From positions 31,154,833 through 31,218,832 of the forward strand of contig CM038466.1 of NCBI GenBank assembly GCA_021464415.1: DNA of 64,000 bases. The letters are read 5' to 3'. Each line of letters starts with the position of its first letter. Position 1 is the stretch's first letter. The position numbers and the translations under genes are program-made. This document shows, piece by piece, positions 33,383 through 44,976 of this stretch. This stretch comes from Lonicera japonica. Its lineage: Eukaryota; Streptophyta; Magnoliopsida; Dipsacales; Caprifoliaceae. Below the pieces are notes generated by a model, which was given only the letters and a program-made list of their open reading frames with translations, did not search any database and was not told the DNA's origin.

Positions 33383-33640
33383 ATTTTTAATTTGGATTCT
33401 TGTTTGTACACAGTTATCTTGATTTTAAATTAAAATATATGAATCTATGAAATTGACCCAAATTATTATCCTTACATTTTAAGTAATTTTATGTTTTCAT
33501 AATTCAAGACCTAATCATTATAATATTTTGTGTTTTTGTGATCTACCAGGTGTGTGCTATAAAGGTACTTCTTTTCCCGCTTAACCTCTTCTTTTTATTT
33601 TCTTTCATTTTGCCTTTATATGTACATGATGAATTTATTA
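33383..33640 (+). repeat. Exon-like repeat, left copy
   Basis: Matches 43720-43980 imperfectly: tttggattcttg / tttggatgcttg, then atgttttcataattcaagacctaat, ataaaggtacttctttt, and tacatgatgaattt. In both copies a small exon-like block ends AAAG|GTACTTC, preceded by an AG acceptor (33550-33564 here). The copies lie on either side of the SIRE element but inside the Helitron. Confidence 0.55.
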
Positions 33641-35204
33641 TGTTGGTTGGATAATGACCCTAGAGCGAGGGGGGGGGGGGTGAATATGGTTTTAAAAACT
33701 TAATGCGGAATTAAAACGTTTTTAAAATAATTAAGCAAAGCAACTTAGCTAAGCAACAATATAAAGGAAATAATCAATTTCAAGTAATCAATCCCAAGAC
33801 AAGCAAATAAGCAATATCAAAATATAAGCAATAATATAGAAATAAAAAGAGAGCTTGAGTTTAGAAATATTAAACCAATTTGAAGCTCGAGACTTTTTGT
33901 CCTCACGGTTCGGTTTCCTAAACCATACGTCTGTGCTCGGTCAGTTCCCTGAGAATTTCCACTATTCAATCTTCCTCGAGTGAAGATCAAACCTCAATAC
34001 AAATGTTGTTATGCACGCAACATTCACAATGTAGTTATACCCACTACACTTCTCACAAGATATACTCTCTTGCTCTACAAAGAGACAAACTTTCTTTTGA
34101 AATGAAGAATGAATTGTTTGTGGTGATACACACCAATACAATAACTCTCAAGTGTATTTGAAGATTACAAATGAAGCTCATACTACAGTTATCAAGATTG
34201 ATCAAAATATATAGCTCAAAAAATGAAAGATTGATCAAAATGTGTTCTTGAATCTTTGTATATTTGAATATATGAATAATAGAGTATTAGAATGATTCAA
34301 GGTGTGTTAAAACATGTCTAAGACCTCATTTATATAGGTTGCAAAACCGTATGGCCGTTGGGGATGGTTAAGAAAGGTTTTGGGTCAAAGCTATACAATT
34401 TCAAACTTTCCAACAGCTAGTTTTGACAAAAAATTCAAATTTGTTTTGATAATATTTTCCAACTTGACAGTTGGATCATGCTCAAATTTTATTTAAAAGT
34501 GCTAAGAGATATTGTCTAACTACTGTAAAAATTTGAAATTGATCGGAATTCGGGAAGGCCTCCATCTTACCGTTAGATCAAAACTGTGCGAAAATTGAGC
34601 GAATTTTAAATGTAAAATAAAAATATTTTTGTAATTTAACAATTTAGTTCTAAATACAATTATAATGATTTGTGAACTTCAAAGATATGTTTTTAAGATA
34701 CCTATTTTTAATAGAACTTAAAATATGATCATTTAAAATTAATATGAATTTATTTTGAAACTCGATCTTTGTAAAATGATGTTTTTCAAATAAATTCAAT
34801 TTCAAGCTTGTTTGAATCAATCTTTAAAAGATGCATGAATACGTTTGAGCTATAAGGATTTGATCAAAAAAGTAACTTTACATAAATCTTAAGTACTCAC
34901 TCAATTACTAAATTAACGAGTCTTCGAATGCTTTGATTTGTTTCTTCGGATTGATCTTCATTTGAAGCTTTTTCCTTGAAGCTTTTCATATAGTCTTTTG
35001 ATCATTTGTGCTTTATGATTTGCATTGAGAGATTTGATCTTCCTTGTCTTGTCCAATGATCGAATAATGAAAGAGTGATCATTGTCATGTTTTTCTTGAA
35101 TTTTTCAAATAAATGAACTGTATACTTATATCAAGAAACATGTTAAATTATACATGATTGATTCATTGTTATTATCAAAATAAGATTAAGACCTCAGGTC
35201 AACA
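33641..35204 (-). repeat. SIRE 3' LTR
   Basis: The 1564-bp LTR reads tgttggttggataatgacc...gaccctcaggtcaaca-like on plus; its minus start is TGTTGACCTGAGG. It is nearly collinear with the 5' LTR, with scattered substitutions and small indels, including a long G run near 33669-33681 that is shorter in the partner. Confidence 0.92.
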
Positions 35205-35230
35205 ATCTCCTCATTTTTGATGATGACAAT
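35205..35230 (-). promoter_or_regulatory. SIRE polypurine tract
   Basis: Minus-strand purine-rich sequence caaaaatgaggagattg lies immediately inside the 3' LTR. This is the usual place of the primer for plus-strand DNA synthesis. Confidence 0.75.
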
Positions 35231-35704
35231 AAATTAATGTATGTTAACAATAACCAGCATAAATAATATATAAATGTAAATAATATGCTCCCCCCCAATT
35301 TATGCAATGATGACAATTAAAAAATATTACAAATATTTGAGATAGTTTTAAAACTGAAACTTATATATATATATATATATATTATAAATAAACCTTTCAA
35401 AAGTGCGAATGTAGAAAAGCATTTAAAATCTTACTACAACACCAACACCATACACACATTTTCTCCCCCTATGGCAACATCAAAAAGGGATCTAGACCGT
35501 GAGAGGGCGATGGATTCTAGATGCACGCGGGGGGCGCTGTATATTTTGACTTTTCAAGAAGACAGCTTTTCATCATTGGTTTTTTTTTTATGACAGATAA
35601 TTATTCTTCGACTGCAAAATCATTGTTATTTTACAATAACATGCAAAATGAAGATTTCTAATATTAATCCAAGTCCAGCATAATTAATGATTTTTTTAAT
35701 CAAA
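35231..35704. other. SIRE 3' non-coding region
   Basis: Non-coding sequence between the pol stop and the polypurine tract. It includes an AT run near 35360-35382 and two C-rich tracts. No gene; no env-like frame is seen, although some SIRE relatives carry one here. Confidence 0.55.
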
Positions 35705-36304
35705 CTAGATGTCACAAGATCTAGTTATACCAAGTTCACGATGGATAGTACAAAAACGATCATCCAGGAGTGGTTTAGTAAAAATATCCGCAAATTGCGA
35801 TGCGGTGCTAACGAATTCAATATCAACATCACCTTTTTGCACATGATCAAGAATAAAATGACGTCTTCTCTCAATGTGCTTAATACGTGAATGTTGTATA
35901 GGGTTTTTGGTCAAGGTAATAGCACTTGTGTTATCACATTTAATGGGAATGTGGTTAAGACTAATTCCAAAGTCTTTTAGTTGTTGTTTAATATATAAAG
36001 TTTGTGCACAACAACTTCCGGCCGCCACGTATTCGGCTTCGGCCGTTGAAAAGGCCACCGAATTTTGTTTGTTACTTGACCAAGATACTAGTGTGTGTCC
36101 TAGAAAATGACATATGCCACTAGTGCTTTTCCTATCGATTTTGCAACCCGCAAAATTCGCATTGGAATAACTTATTAGGTCAAATGTATTCTCTCTTGGA
36201 TTCCATAAACCCAAAGAACTAGTGCAGGAAAGATAACGGAATATACGTTTTACGGCGTGTAAGTGGGATTTTTTGGATTCGCTTGGAATCATGCGCATAG
36301 ACAA
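35705..36304 (-). pseudogene. SIRE RNase H domain
   Basis: 199 uninterrupted codons. The start SKKSHLHAVKRIFRYLSCTS joins the RT connection domain. Then comes ISYSNANFAGCKIDRKSTSG, where the catalytic DADxAG is changed to NANFAG. STAEAEYVAAGSCCAQ, the SIRE-style second motif, is intact, as are IKCDNTSAI and HIERRRHFI. It ends ...FADIFTKPLLDDRF then RELGI, the normal pol C-terminus. The lost first aspartate predicts an inactive enzyme. Confidence 0.92.
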
Positions 36305-37343
36305 ACACTAAACATGATGTCCGGCCTAGAAGCCGTCAAATAAAGCAAGTTACCAATCATACCATATTACTTCTTGATGTCGATACTCTTACCACTTTCG
36401 TCTTTGTCAAGTTTCAACGTTGAACTCATAAGCGTACTAATTGATTTAGCGCCTTCCATGTCGAACTTCTTCAAGAGTTCCTTCACATATTTCTCTTGAT
36501 TGACAAAGATCCCATCTTTGCATTGCTTTACTTGCAATCCGAGAAAATAATTCATCTCTCTCATCATGCTCATTTCAATTCCTTTTGCATACAAGTAGAA
36601 AATTCTTTGCAGAGATTATCGTTAGTAAAACCAAAAATAATATCATCAACATAAATTTGCACAAGTAGCATATCATTGGCATGATTGTTAATGAATAAAG
36701 TAGTATCTACTTTGCCTCTAACAAATCCATTATTAAGCAAAAATGAACTTAATCTATCATACCATACTCTAGGTGCTTGTTTCAAGCCATATAATGCTTT
36801 CGACAATTTAAACATCTAATCCGGATGCGTATGATTTTCAAATCTGGGAGGTTATTTCACATAAACTTTCTCTTCAATAAATTCATTCAAGAAAGCACTT
36901 TTCACATCTATTTGATATAGTTTGAAAATTTTAAAGTAGGAGTAAGCAAGTAGCATGCGAATAGCTTCTAAACGTGCAACGGGTGCATATGTTTCTTCAT
37001 AATCAATGCTCTCATCTTGATTGTATCCTTGAGCAATGAGCCTAGCTTTATTTCTAATAATTACACCACTTTCATCCTTTTTATTCCGAAATACCCATTT
37101 AGTGCCTATAATAGTATGATCATTCGGTTTGAGAATAAGTGTCCACACTTTATTTCTCTCAAATTGATTGAGCTCTTCTTGCATAGCCATCATCCAAGAT
37201 TCATCTTGTTCGGCTTTATTTATGTTTTTAAGCTCATATTGAGAAACAAATGCCACATTATTGCAAACATTTTTTAAGGATGATCTAGTCATGATTTTAC
37301 TAGATGGCTCTCCAATAATTTGATCAATAGGGTGGTTGGACAC
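36305..37343 (-). pseudogene. SIRE reverse transcriptase, fragmented
   Basis: Three minus-strand pieces make up the RVT_2 domain. 36852-37343 holds ESWMMAMQEELNQFERNKVW, GTKWVFRNKKDESG and DYEETYAPVARLEAIRMLLA. 36570-36815 holds LSKALYGLKQAPRVWYDRL and the catalytic box IYVDDIIFG. 36367-36594 holds MMREMNYFLGLQVKQ and VKELLKKFDMEGAKSISTLM. Breaks between the pieces (stop near 36816-36851, frameshift near 36580) prevent a full-length product, although the catalytic YVDD survives. Confidence 0.93.
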
Positions 37344-37349
37344 AAAGTT

Positions 37350-38195
37350 TCAACTCTTAGGTAAATCATTCGAGCTTTTCTCGGCCTTACTTTCTATCTC
37401 CTTAGAATAAGTTTGAGTACTTAATGGTTCTTCCTTAGATGTATCATTAATTTGAATATCTGAAACTTTTTGGATAATTTCAACATCATCATCGGAATGC
37501 ACTATGGGTGCAAAAGGATTAGTCTCATCAAAAACAACATGCATAGATTCTTGAACAACTAAATTTTTCTTATTGTAAACACGATAAGCTTTACTATTAG
37601 TAGCATATCCAAGAAATATTCCTTCATCGGATTTAGCATCAAATTTTCCTAAATGATCACGATCATTTAAAATAAAATATTTACAACCAAAAACTTTAAG
37701 ATATGCAATATTAGGTTTTTTGTAATTCCATAATTCGTAAGGTGTTTTATCTAACTTTTTACAAATAATAACACGATTAGTTACATAGCATGCGGTATTA
37801 ACGGCTTTCGCCCAAAAATATTTCGGTAAAGAATATTCATTTAACATGGTTCTAGACATCTCTTGAAAAGATCTATTTTTTCTTTCAACCACACCATTTT
37901 GTTGAGGAGTTCTAGGTGCCGAAAAGTTATGATTAATACCATACTCATCACAAAAATTTTCGATATCAATATTATCAAATTCTCTACCTCTATCACTTCT
38001 AACATGTACAATGGAAGCACCCTTTTCATTTTGAACTTTTCTATAGAATTTAGTAAATACATGAAGTGTTTCACTTTTATGAGCAAGAAAGAATACTGAA
38101 GTAAATCTAGAAAAATCATCAACGATCACAAAGGCATACAATTTACCACCTAAACTAAAAATCGAATTAGGTCCAAATAAATATAAATGTAACAT
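37350..38195 (-). pseudogene. SIRE integrase
   Basis: 281 codons without a stop. The DDE core is visible as VIVDDFSRFTSVFF, HVRSDRGREFDN and QQNGVVERKNRSFQEM. The C-terminal region reads WAKAVNTACYVTNR, LKVFGCKYFI and KSDEGIFLGYATNSKAYRVY, usual in Copia integrases. The N-terminal zinc-binding part lies in the next frame piece (38250-38486). The catalytic triad appears intact, but the polyprotein is broken on both sides. Confidence 0.93.
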
Positions 38196-38249
38196 ATCAA
38201 GTGGTCTAGTAGTAGTAATATATTTCTTAGATTCAAAGGAAGACTTGTG

Positions 38250-38486
38250 TTATTTACCAAGTTGACATGCATCACAAATTCTATCTTTAACAAATTTAGT
38301 TTTAGGCAATCCTTTAACTAATTTCTTTCTAGATAATTTGTGAATTAAATTCATATTAGCATGACCTAATCTTCTATGCCATAACCAAGAAACATCATTC
38401 AACGCGGATAAACATTTAACATCTTGTTGAGACAAATCATCAAGTTCAAGAGTATATACGTTATTAGATCTATAAGCAATAAACAT
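38250..38486 (-). pseudogene. SIRE GAG-pre-integrase (HHCC) domain
   Basis: Reads WLWHRRLGHANMNLIHKLS and later DRICDACQLGK, giving the His-His and Cys-Cys pairs of the integrase N-terminal zinc domain. A stop at about 38247-38249 separates it from the integrase core. Confidence 0.9.
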
Positions 38487-38555
38487 GATAGAATTATCAC
38501 TAATATTTTTAACGATGCAACATTCGGATTTAAAAATAAATGTATATCCTTTATC

Positions 38556-38800
38556 TCACAATTGACTAATACTAAGCAAGTTATGTTTTAAACCGTCAAC
38601 AAGTAAAACATTATCAATATACGAAGATTTATTACCAACTTTACTTATACCAATGATTTTGCCTTTAGCGTTGTCTCCAAATGTGACGTTGCCTCCTTGT
38701 TTAGGAGTGAGACTCAAGAAATTTCTCTTTTCTCCCGTCATGTGTTTCGAGCATCCACTATCCAAGAACCACTTTGTTTTGCTAGCTTTTGCTCTCATGC
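38556..38800 (-). pseudogene. SIRE aspartic protease
   Basis: Reads KTKWFLDSGCSKHMTGEKRN, with the D-S-G-C-S-x-H-M-T-G active-site motif of Copia proteases. It continues to NVLLVDGLKHNLLSISQL, the typical end. About 80 codons are clean. Upstream, 38801-39044 links to gag through broken frames. Confidence 0.9.
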
Positions 38801-39044
38801 AAACCTACACCAAAATCTTAAGTAACTTCTCTTTTGGTACCCAAAATAAGTTGGGTCCTTTGGGGTTAGTGTACATAGTGGTTCCTTTAATAATCCAAGC
38901 AAGTTTGTTTTTAGCAAAATTCTTTTCTTTGTAATAACAAGAATGTGCACTATGAGTGTTTCTTCTACAAAATGAACACAAATTAGTGAGATTATGCGGT
39001 GTGTATGTTTTGAAGAAATCTTTGTAATCCTTTTGATTATGGAT

Positions 39045-40116
39045 TTAATTGTAACTCAAACAGGCTTTATCAAAGACACACCTTTGTACTCCCAATAGTT
39101 TATCCAAGTTATCTTTTCCATTTGTGAACATGGTTAGACCATTAGTTAGATCCTTTAGTTTTTCTTTCAAATCATCATTTTCTAATGCAAGTAAGTTTGA
39201 AATCTCCTTTTCTTTTCTGTTTTTCAAATAGTTGATTTCCTTTTTAAAATCAATATTTTCCTTTTCTAAAGTTTCACATTTGACAGAAGTAATATAATTT
39301 TCTTTTTTGAGACTTGCATATCTTTTTGAGAGAATTTCAAATTTAATATGTAATTCTTCAAACATGGTAAATAGTTCATCATATTCATTATACACACTTT
39401 CATTATCATCAAAATTATCACTAAATGAGCTATAATTAGAATTTACCTTATCTTCTTTTGCAACAAGACAAAGGTTGGCCGTTTCTTCTTCGCTAGAATC
39501 GGCATCCGATTCTCCTTCTTCGGAATCGCTCCACGTTCCTTTTAATGCATGCTTCACCTGTTTGAATACTTTATCTCGTTTGTCCCTTTCCTCCTTCTTT
39601 TTAAGTGGACAATTTGGCTTGATATTTCCGGGTTCATGGCAATAATAGCACTTTTTGATTTCCTCATTTTCTCCTCTTTGTTGATTTGATAGATCATTGT
39701 TTCTTCTAGAGGATGACGGATATTTGTTATCCTTTCTTTGAGAATTTTTCTTCTTAGCTAGAAATTTCATAAATTTTCTAGATAGATGCGCAAAGTCTTC
39801 ATCACCATCCATTGATATATCATTATTTTCATGTTAGATAGTTTTGAGAGCTAAAGTTTTCTTTGATTTTGTATCCGCTTCTTCTTCTCTTTGAAGTTCT
39901 TTCTCATGAGTTTTTAGAGATCCCAAAAGCTCGTCCATGCTAAGTGTTTTAAGATTCTTTGCTTCTTGAATCGCCGTCACTTTCGGTCGCCACTTCTTTA
40001 GAAGAATCCTAAGAATTTTTCTTATCTTATCTTCATTAGAATAAACATTTCCAAGAAGATCCAAATCATTAGTAATAATAAAAAATCTACTATACATAGA
40101 AGCAAGAGATTCATTG
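39045..40116 (-). pseudogene. SIRE gag, C-terminal part
   Basis: Two frames. 39834-40097 holds VYSNEDKIRKILRILLKKWR, then PKVTAIQEAKNL and LSMDELLGSLKTHE, the conserved end of the SIRE gag core. 39045-39812 holds a zinc knuckle (CYYCHEPGNIKPNC), an acidic serine-rich stretch (EEGESDADSSEEE), then a lysine/glutamate-rich probable coiled coil. The knuckle has Asn where the zinc-binding His should be, so it is probably non-functional. A stop separates the two frames near 39820-39833. Confidence 0.88.
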
Positions 40117-41442
40117 CACTACACCAAAATCAGTAATTTGTAACAGCCGAAAACTGTCACGAAGGCTAAAAACTGTCACAAAGAGCTGTCACATAAATGA
40201 TTGTCACAAGTTTCTTTGTGACAGTCAAAAACTGTCACACAACAGTAACAACCTAAATTTATATGACATTCTAAGGCGACTTTTCGTGGCTAACACAAAG
40301 CCAAGTTGTGACAGTTATTGACAGTCATAAAAATTGTGTTTGTGACAGCCATAAACTGTTACAAGTTATTGTAATTTGTGACTATTTTAAGCAGTCACAA
40401 AATTGATTTCATGTGATAGCTTTTAACTGTCACAACTTAGTCAGAAATTTATCACATAAATTTATGATAGTTTAATACTGTCACAATTTATTTGTTTTGT
40501 GACAGTTTTAAGAATCAGAAACATGTTACAAAAGACCGTGGAATATTTTGTGAGCAAAAGAGGACGAAAGTTAAATATTTTTGGGATTTTGTATAGCTGT
40601 AGCTTTCTAATTTAGAACTGTGGGTCAGATGAAAAATAAATAAATCAAATAAATACCCCACTACATATATTAATACCCCCACTGCAACATTTTGGGGATT
40701 TTTGAAGGAAATGGGCTTTTGGAGCTCAAGATCGTGCTTCTAGGGCCAAAAAAATAAGCCGAATCAAGTCGAGATTTATATATATACACACAAAATCGAA
40801 AGATTTAAGGAGAGAATGAATGAAAACAACTATAATATAAAATCCATACCTTGAATAAATGCAAAGAACGAAGGAAGCTATGGGTCGAATGAAGATGATG
40901 AACGATTTCGATGACCCATTTCTGAAGTTATTGGCCGGATGAAGATGATGATGAACGAAGGAAGCTTTGGGTGAGATTTGTGAGATTTTGAGTGAGAGTT
41001 CGAGTGAGATCTGAAAAGTTAAGTGATGATATTTTGTGTGAGAGTGAGAATAAGAGTGATGGCTAAGGCTGGGAAGATAAAAATTCATCTGTCATTTAGG
41101 GTTGTTAGAGATGAATTTATATAATTTGGCATACTATGTCATTTTGGTTCGAAGTTTATGACTGCTCATGGATGTTATAAGTGAAAATATAATATGACAC
41201 CTACTTGTGACCGTTATAGTTAGTCACAAACACATAATGTCAAAAATAGTTAATTTAGGTGACTGCCATAGGCTGTCACAAATACTTATAACCTTTGTCA
41301 CAGCCAACGATAATAACAATTTTTCAATAATATGACAGTATTCTATTTGTGACTGCTAAGAGCTGTCATAAATTTGTGACTGCCAATGGCAGTCACAAAC
41401 TTAGCGAGTTCAGCTGTCACAAAATCTTGTATTTGGTGTAGT
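40117..41442. mobile_element. Non-autonomous CACTA-type element in SIRE gag
   Basis: Begins CACTACACCAAAAT and ends ATTTGGTGTAGT, terminal inverted repeats of the CACTA class. Both flanks within about 300 bp of the ends are filled with short direct and inverted copies of tgtgacag / ctgtcaca, the subterminal repeats of this superfamily. It has no transposase. It interrupts the gag frame between ELFKMEP(I) and ESLASMYSRF, which are adjacent in related elements. The last base of the right end (normally G) is uncertain, and the 3-bp duplication is not clear. The open frame at 40726-41088 has no recognised motif. Confidence 0.85.
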
Positions 41443-41860
41443 ATATAGGCTCCATTTTAAATAACTCATAATCATGAACAAGCATATTTATTTTATTGTC
41501 TTTTAACTTGAGTGGTTCCTCGTAAGTAACCTCAAGTTTATCCCAATTTTTTTTGACCGTTTTGCAATTATAAATTTTGTTATATTCATCCATACTTAAT
41601 GCACAATTTAAAGCATTTAAGGCTCTAACATTATATTGAATTTTTTTAATATCATTTTCATCATACTCGGACATTTTCTTAGGAACAATTTTTTCACTAT
41701 CATCTATTTTGGTAATTTCATAAGGTCCTTCAAGTATAACTCTCCATTATTTAAAATCACTGAATTGTAAAAATATACTCATTCTATTTTTTCAATAGCT
41801 ATAATTTTTACCATCAAATAGGGTGGTCTAGAGGTGGAGAGACCTTCAGAAAAATCGGTT
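41443..41860 (-). pseudogene. SIRE gag, N-terminal part
   Basis: The minus strand from about 41860 reads, across several frameshifts, PPYFDGKNYSYWK, RMSIFLQ, GPYEITKIDDSEK and then the clean stretch 41417-41674 (MSEYDENDIKKIQYNVRALN, ALSMDEYNKIYNCKTVKKNW, INMLVHDYELFKMEP). The last codons of that open frame already lie in the CACTA-type insertion. This is the DUF4219/UBN2 gag start of SIRE-like elements. Confidence 0.88.
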
Positions 41861-41920
41861 CCTTAATATATAGATATGATCGTAAACTCTAAGATTGTTA
41901 AATCAAAATAAGAGTACAAC

Positions 41921-41931
41921 CTCTGATACCA
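41921..41931 (-). promoter_or_regulatory. SIRE primer-binding site (tRNA-Met)
   Basis: Minus-strand TGGTATCAGAG lies just inside the 5' LTR (which ends, on minus, ...CCAACAA). It is complementary to the 3' end of plant initiator tRNA-Met, the usual Copia primer. Confidence 0.9.
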
Positions 41932-41933
41932 AT

Positions 41934-43486
41934 TGTTGGTCAGATAATGACCCTAGAGGGGGGGTGAATAGGGTTTTAAAAACTTAATGCGGAATTAAAA
42001 CGTTTTTAAAATAATTAAGCAAAGCAACTTAGCTAAGCAACAATATCAAGGAAATAATCAATTTCAAGTAATCAATTCCAAGATAAGCAAATAAGCAATA
42101 TCAAAATATAAGCAATAATATAGCAATAAAAAGAGAGCTTGAGTTTAGAAAGTTTAAACCAATTTAAAGCTCGAGACTTTTTGTCCTCACGGTTCGGTTT
42201 CTTAAACCATACGTCCGCGCTCAATTAGTTTCACGAGAATTTTCACTATTCAATCTTCTTCAGGTGAAGATCAAACCTCAATACAAATGTTGTTATGCAC
42301 GCAACACTCACAATGTAGTTATACCCACTACACTTCTCACAAGATATACTTTCTTGCTCTACAAAGAGACAAACTCTTTTTGAAATGAAGAATGAATTAT
42401 TTGTGGTAATACACACCAATACAATAACTCTCAAGTGTATTTGAAGATTACAAATGAAGCTCACACTAGAGTTATCAAGATTGATCAAAATATATAGCTC
42501 AAAAGATGAAAGATTTATCAAAATGTGTTCTTGAATCTTTGTATATTTAAATATATGAATAATAGAGTATTAGAATGATTCAAGGTGTGTTAAAACATGT
42601 TTAAGACCTCATTTATATAGGTTGCAAAACCATATGGTTGTTGGGGATGATTAAGAAAGGTTTTAGGTCAAAGGTATACAATTTCAAACTTTCCAACAGC
42701 TAGTTTTGACAAAAAATTCAAATTTCTTTTAATAATTTTTCCCAACTTGACTGTTGGATCATGCTAAAATTTTAGTCAAAAGTGCTAAGAGATGTTATCT
42801 AACTACTATAAAAATTTGAAATTGATCGGAATCCGGGAAGGCCTCCATTTTACCGTTAGATAAAAATTATGCGAAAATTGAGCGAATTTTAAATGTAAAA
42901 TAAAAACAGTTTTGCAATTTAACAATTTAGTTCCAAATACAATTATAATGATTTTTGAACTTCAAAAATATGTTTCTAAGATACATATTTTTATTAGAAC
43001 TTAAAATATGATCATTTAAAATTAATATGAATTTATTTTGAAACTCGGTCTTTGTAAAATGATATTTTTCAAATAAATTCAATTTCAAGCTTGTTTGAAT
43101 CAATCTTTAAAAGATGCATGAATATGTTTGAGCTATAAGGATTTGATCAAAAAAAAACTTTACATAAATCTTAAGCACTCACTCAATTACTGAATTAACG
43201 AGTCTTCGAATGCTTTGATTTGTTTCTTCGGATTGATCTTCATTTGAAGCTTTTTTCTTGAAGCTTTTCATATAGTCTTTTGATCATTTGTGCTTCATGA
43301 TTTGCATTGAGAGATTTGATCTTCCTTGTCTTGTCCAATGATTGAATAGTGAAAGAGTGATCATTGTCATGTTTTTCTTGAATTTTTCAAGTAAATGAAC
43401 TGTATACTTATATCAAGAAACATGTTAAATTATAGATGATTGATTTATTGTTATTATCAAAATAAGATTAAGACCTTATGTCAACA
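41934..43486 (-). repeat. SIRE 5' LTR
   Basis: The 1553-bp partner of the 33641-35204 LTR. On plus it runs tgttggtcagataatgacc...gaccttatgtcaaca. The two LTRs differ at visible scattered sites (for example ctcggtcagttccctgag versus ctcaattagtttcacgag near 33930 / 42220), so the insertion is not recent. Confidence 0.92.
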
Positions 43487-43719
43487 TATTCTATTTATAA
43501 TAACTCTTATATAATTTTTCTTATATTTTTTTAATTTCTTTAAATCTGTTCTTTAAATTTTCCTTCATTTTTTGAGTTGCAAGAATACCATAAATTCATT
43601 AATAAAAAAATTAATTGCAGTCTAAGTGAGCAACAAATTAAGTTTTGTTATATGAATGAGTAGAGTTTTTTATATTTTGTTGTGCATCTATACCACATAG
43701 AACTACCCTTTTAGTTTTA

Positions 43720-43985
43720 TTATTATGATTTATATTCAATTTGGATGCTTGCTTCTAATTTGTCACCTGCATTCCTAATTTACAAGAATCCAAGTATTCA
43801 TATATTTTAGGCATTTCTATGTTTTCATAATCTAAGACCTAATTATTCTAATTTTTCCCCAATTTTTTTTGTAATACAGTGGTGCTTCTGATGCCCTGTA
43901 CGTGTTACAAAGGTACTTCTTTTATTATCCTCTCTGTTTGTGTTTCTTAAATGCATGATGAATTTGTTTCTATTTATAAGATTAT
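43720..43985 (+). repeat. Exon-like repeat, right copy
   Basis: Counterpart of 33383-33640. Its exon-like block is longer (43880-43912, from cag|tggtgcttc to acaaag|gtacttc). Degenerate repeated exons of a captured gene are one explanation. Confidence 0.5.
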
Positions 43986-44379
43986 AAGATATCTTATATC
44001 ATTTTCTAATTTCTTGATTTTTCCGATAGAGATTTGATTTATGGTGTTTTGTTAGTAGTTTTGAGTTTAACAAAAAGGAAGCAAAAACCTATACCTTAGA
44101 ATAATTACTTTCTTTTTATGTCCCCAATTGTAATGCTTCTATGCTCAAGGTAATCAATTTCTCTAGTCTTTTCCCCTTTTTTTATTGGAATTAAAATTAT
44201 CTATATTCAGTTAAATTAATCCTTTCATAGTTTTATTTGTCTTTTAGGTATTTGACTTTTTCACCGTAAGCTATTGATGGTCGTCAAAGGTTATGTAAGG
44301 CCGTATCTATCTTGCTTAAGGCATATTTTTGTACTGTTTGTTTACAAAAATATATCTTACTTTTATATTGCCTATGCAT

Positions 44380-44770
44380 GAGTCTATTTCAGGTTCGGAC
44401 CCACCTGATCCTTCTCAGCCTATGCATTATCTTAATTTCTACTTTTTTTAGAACAATATTAATCTATCAAAATTCACCAAGAGAAACAAGTTTTAGTTTC
44501 AAATCATTGATCTAATTAAATTAGGGATTTTTTAAAATAATGTGAAATTACAACATAGATTCTTATCTACGGATGGAGGGAGTAATTTTTTTATTTTTTA
44601 TTTGTATGATGTAAGAGCATCCACTACTTAATAGATAGTGTTTTTTTTGGCAGATCTGAACATTTCCAAAGATTGGTCAATCTTTCAAGTGAAACATTTG
44701 CTCACACCCTCGGTCAAATATATTTTGGTAATAAGAAAGCTCAACGATGTTTTGAAGGCATAAGTACGTA
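44380..44770 (+). other. Possible further captured exon sequence
   Basis: 44393-44440 begins after a splice-acceptor-like tatttcag. 44655-44762 has an open frame reading LNISKDWSIFQVKHLLTPSV. Neither is recognised. They lie inside the Helitron and may belong to captured gene material. Confidence 0.25.
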
Positions 44771-44951
44771 CTTCGTTATAGGCAATTGCAACTGACTGAA
44801 GCATGTAATTATAAAAGGTTACACAATTTCATCTCTAACTTTATAATTTAGATTTTGTATACGAGATTATGTGGTATGAATGGAAGTTAGTATTTGCTTT
44901 TATCTACATTATTGATGTTTCATTGCTGCAAGTTGCACGACAATGTTAAAA

Positions 44952-44976
44952 GTGCCTTTGGCACGAGCTACCCCTA

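Larger units (their letters stand above)
33641..43486 (-). mobile_element. SIRE-type Copia retrotransposon with both LTRs
   Basis: Two LTRs in the same orientation (33641-35204 and 41934-43486) flank a minus-strand gag-pol in the Copia order gag, protease, integrase, RT, RNase H. A tRNA-Met primer site lies inside the right LTR and a polypurine tract inside the left one. Flanks tatta (33636-33640) and tattc (43487-43491) form a 4-of-5 target duplication. Domain motifs and the 1.55-kb LTRs point to the SIRE (Maximus) lineage. Stops and frameshifts in gag, RT and the linkers make it non-autonomous. It lies inside the Helitron and is younger than it. Confidence 0.92.

Noticed and set aside
40726..41088. 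120-codon minus-strand open frame inside the CACTA-type element
   Set aside because: Serine/histidine-rich translation of simple sequence, no transposase motif; the element is non-autonomous.
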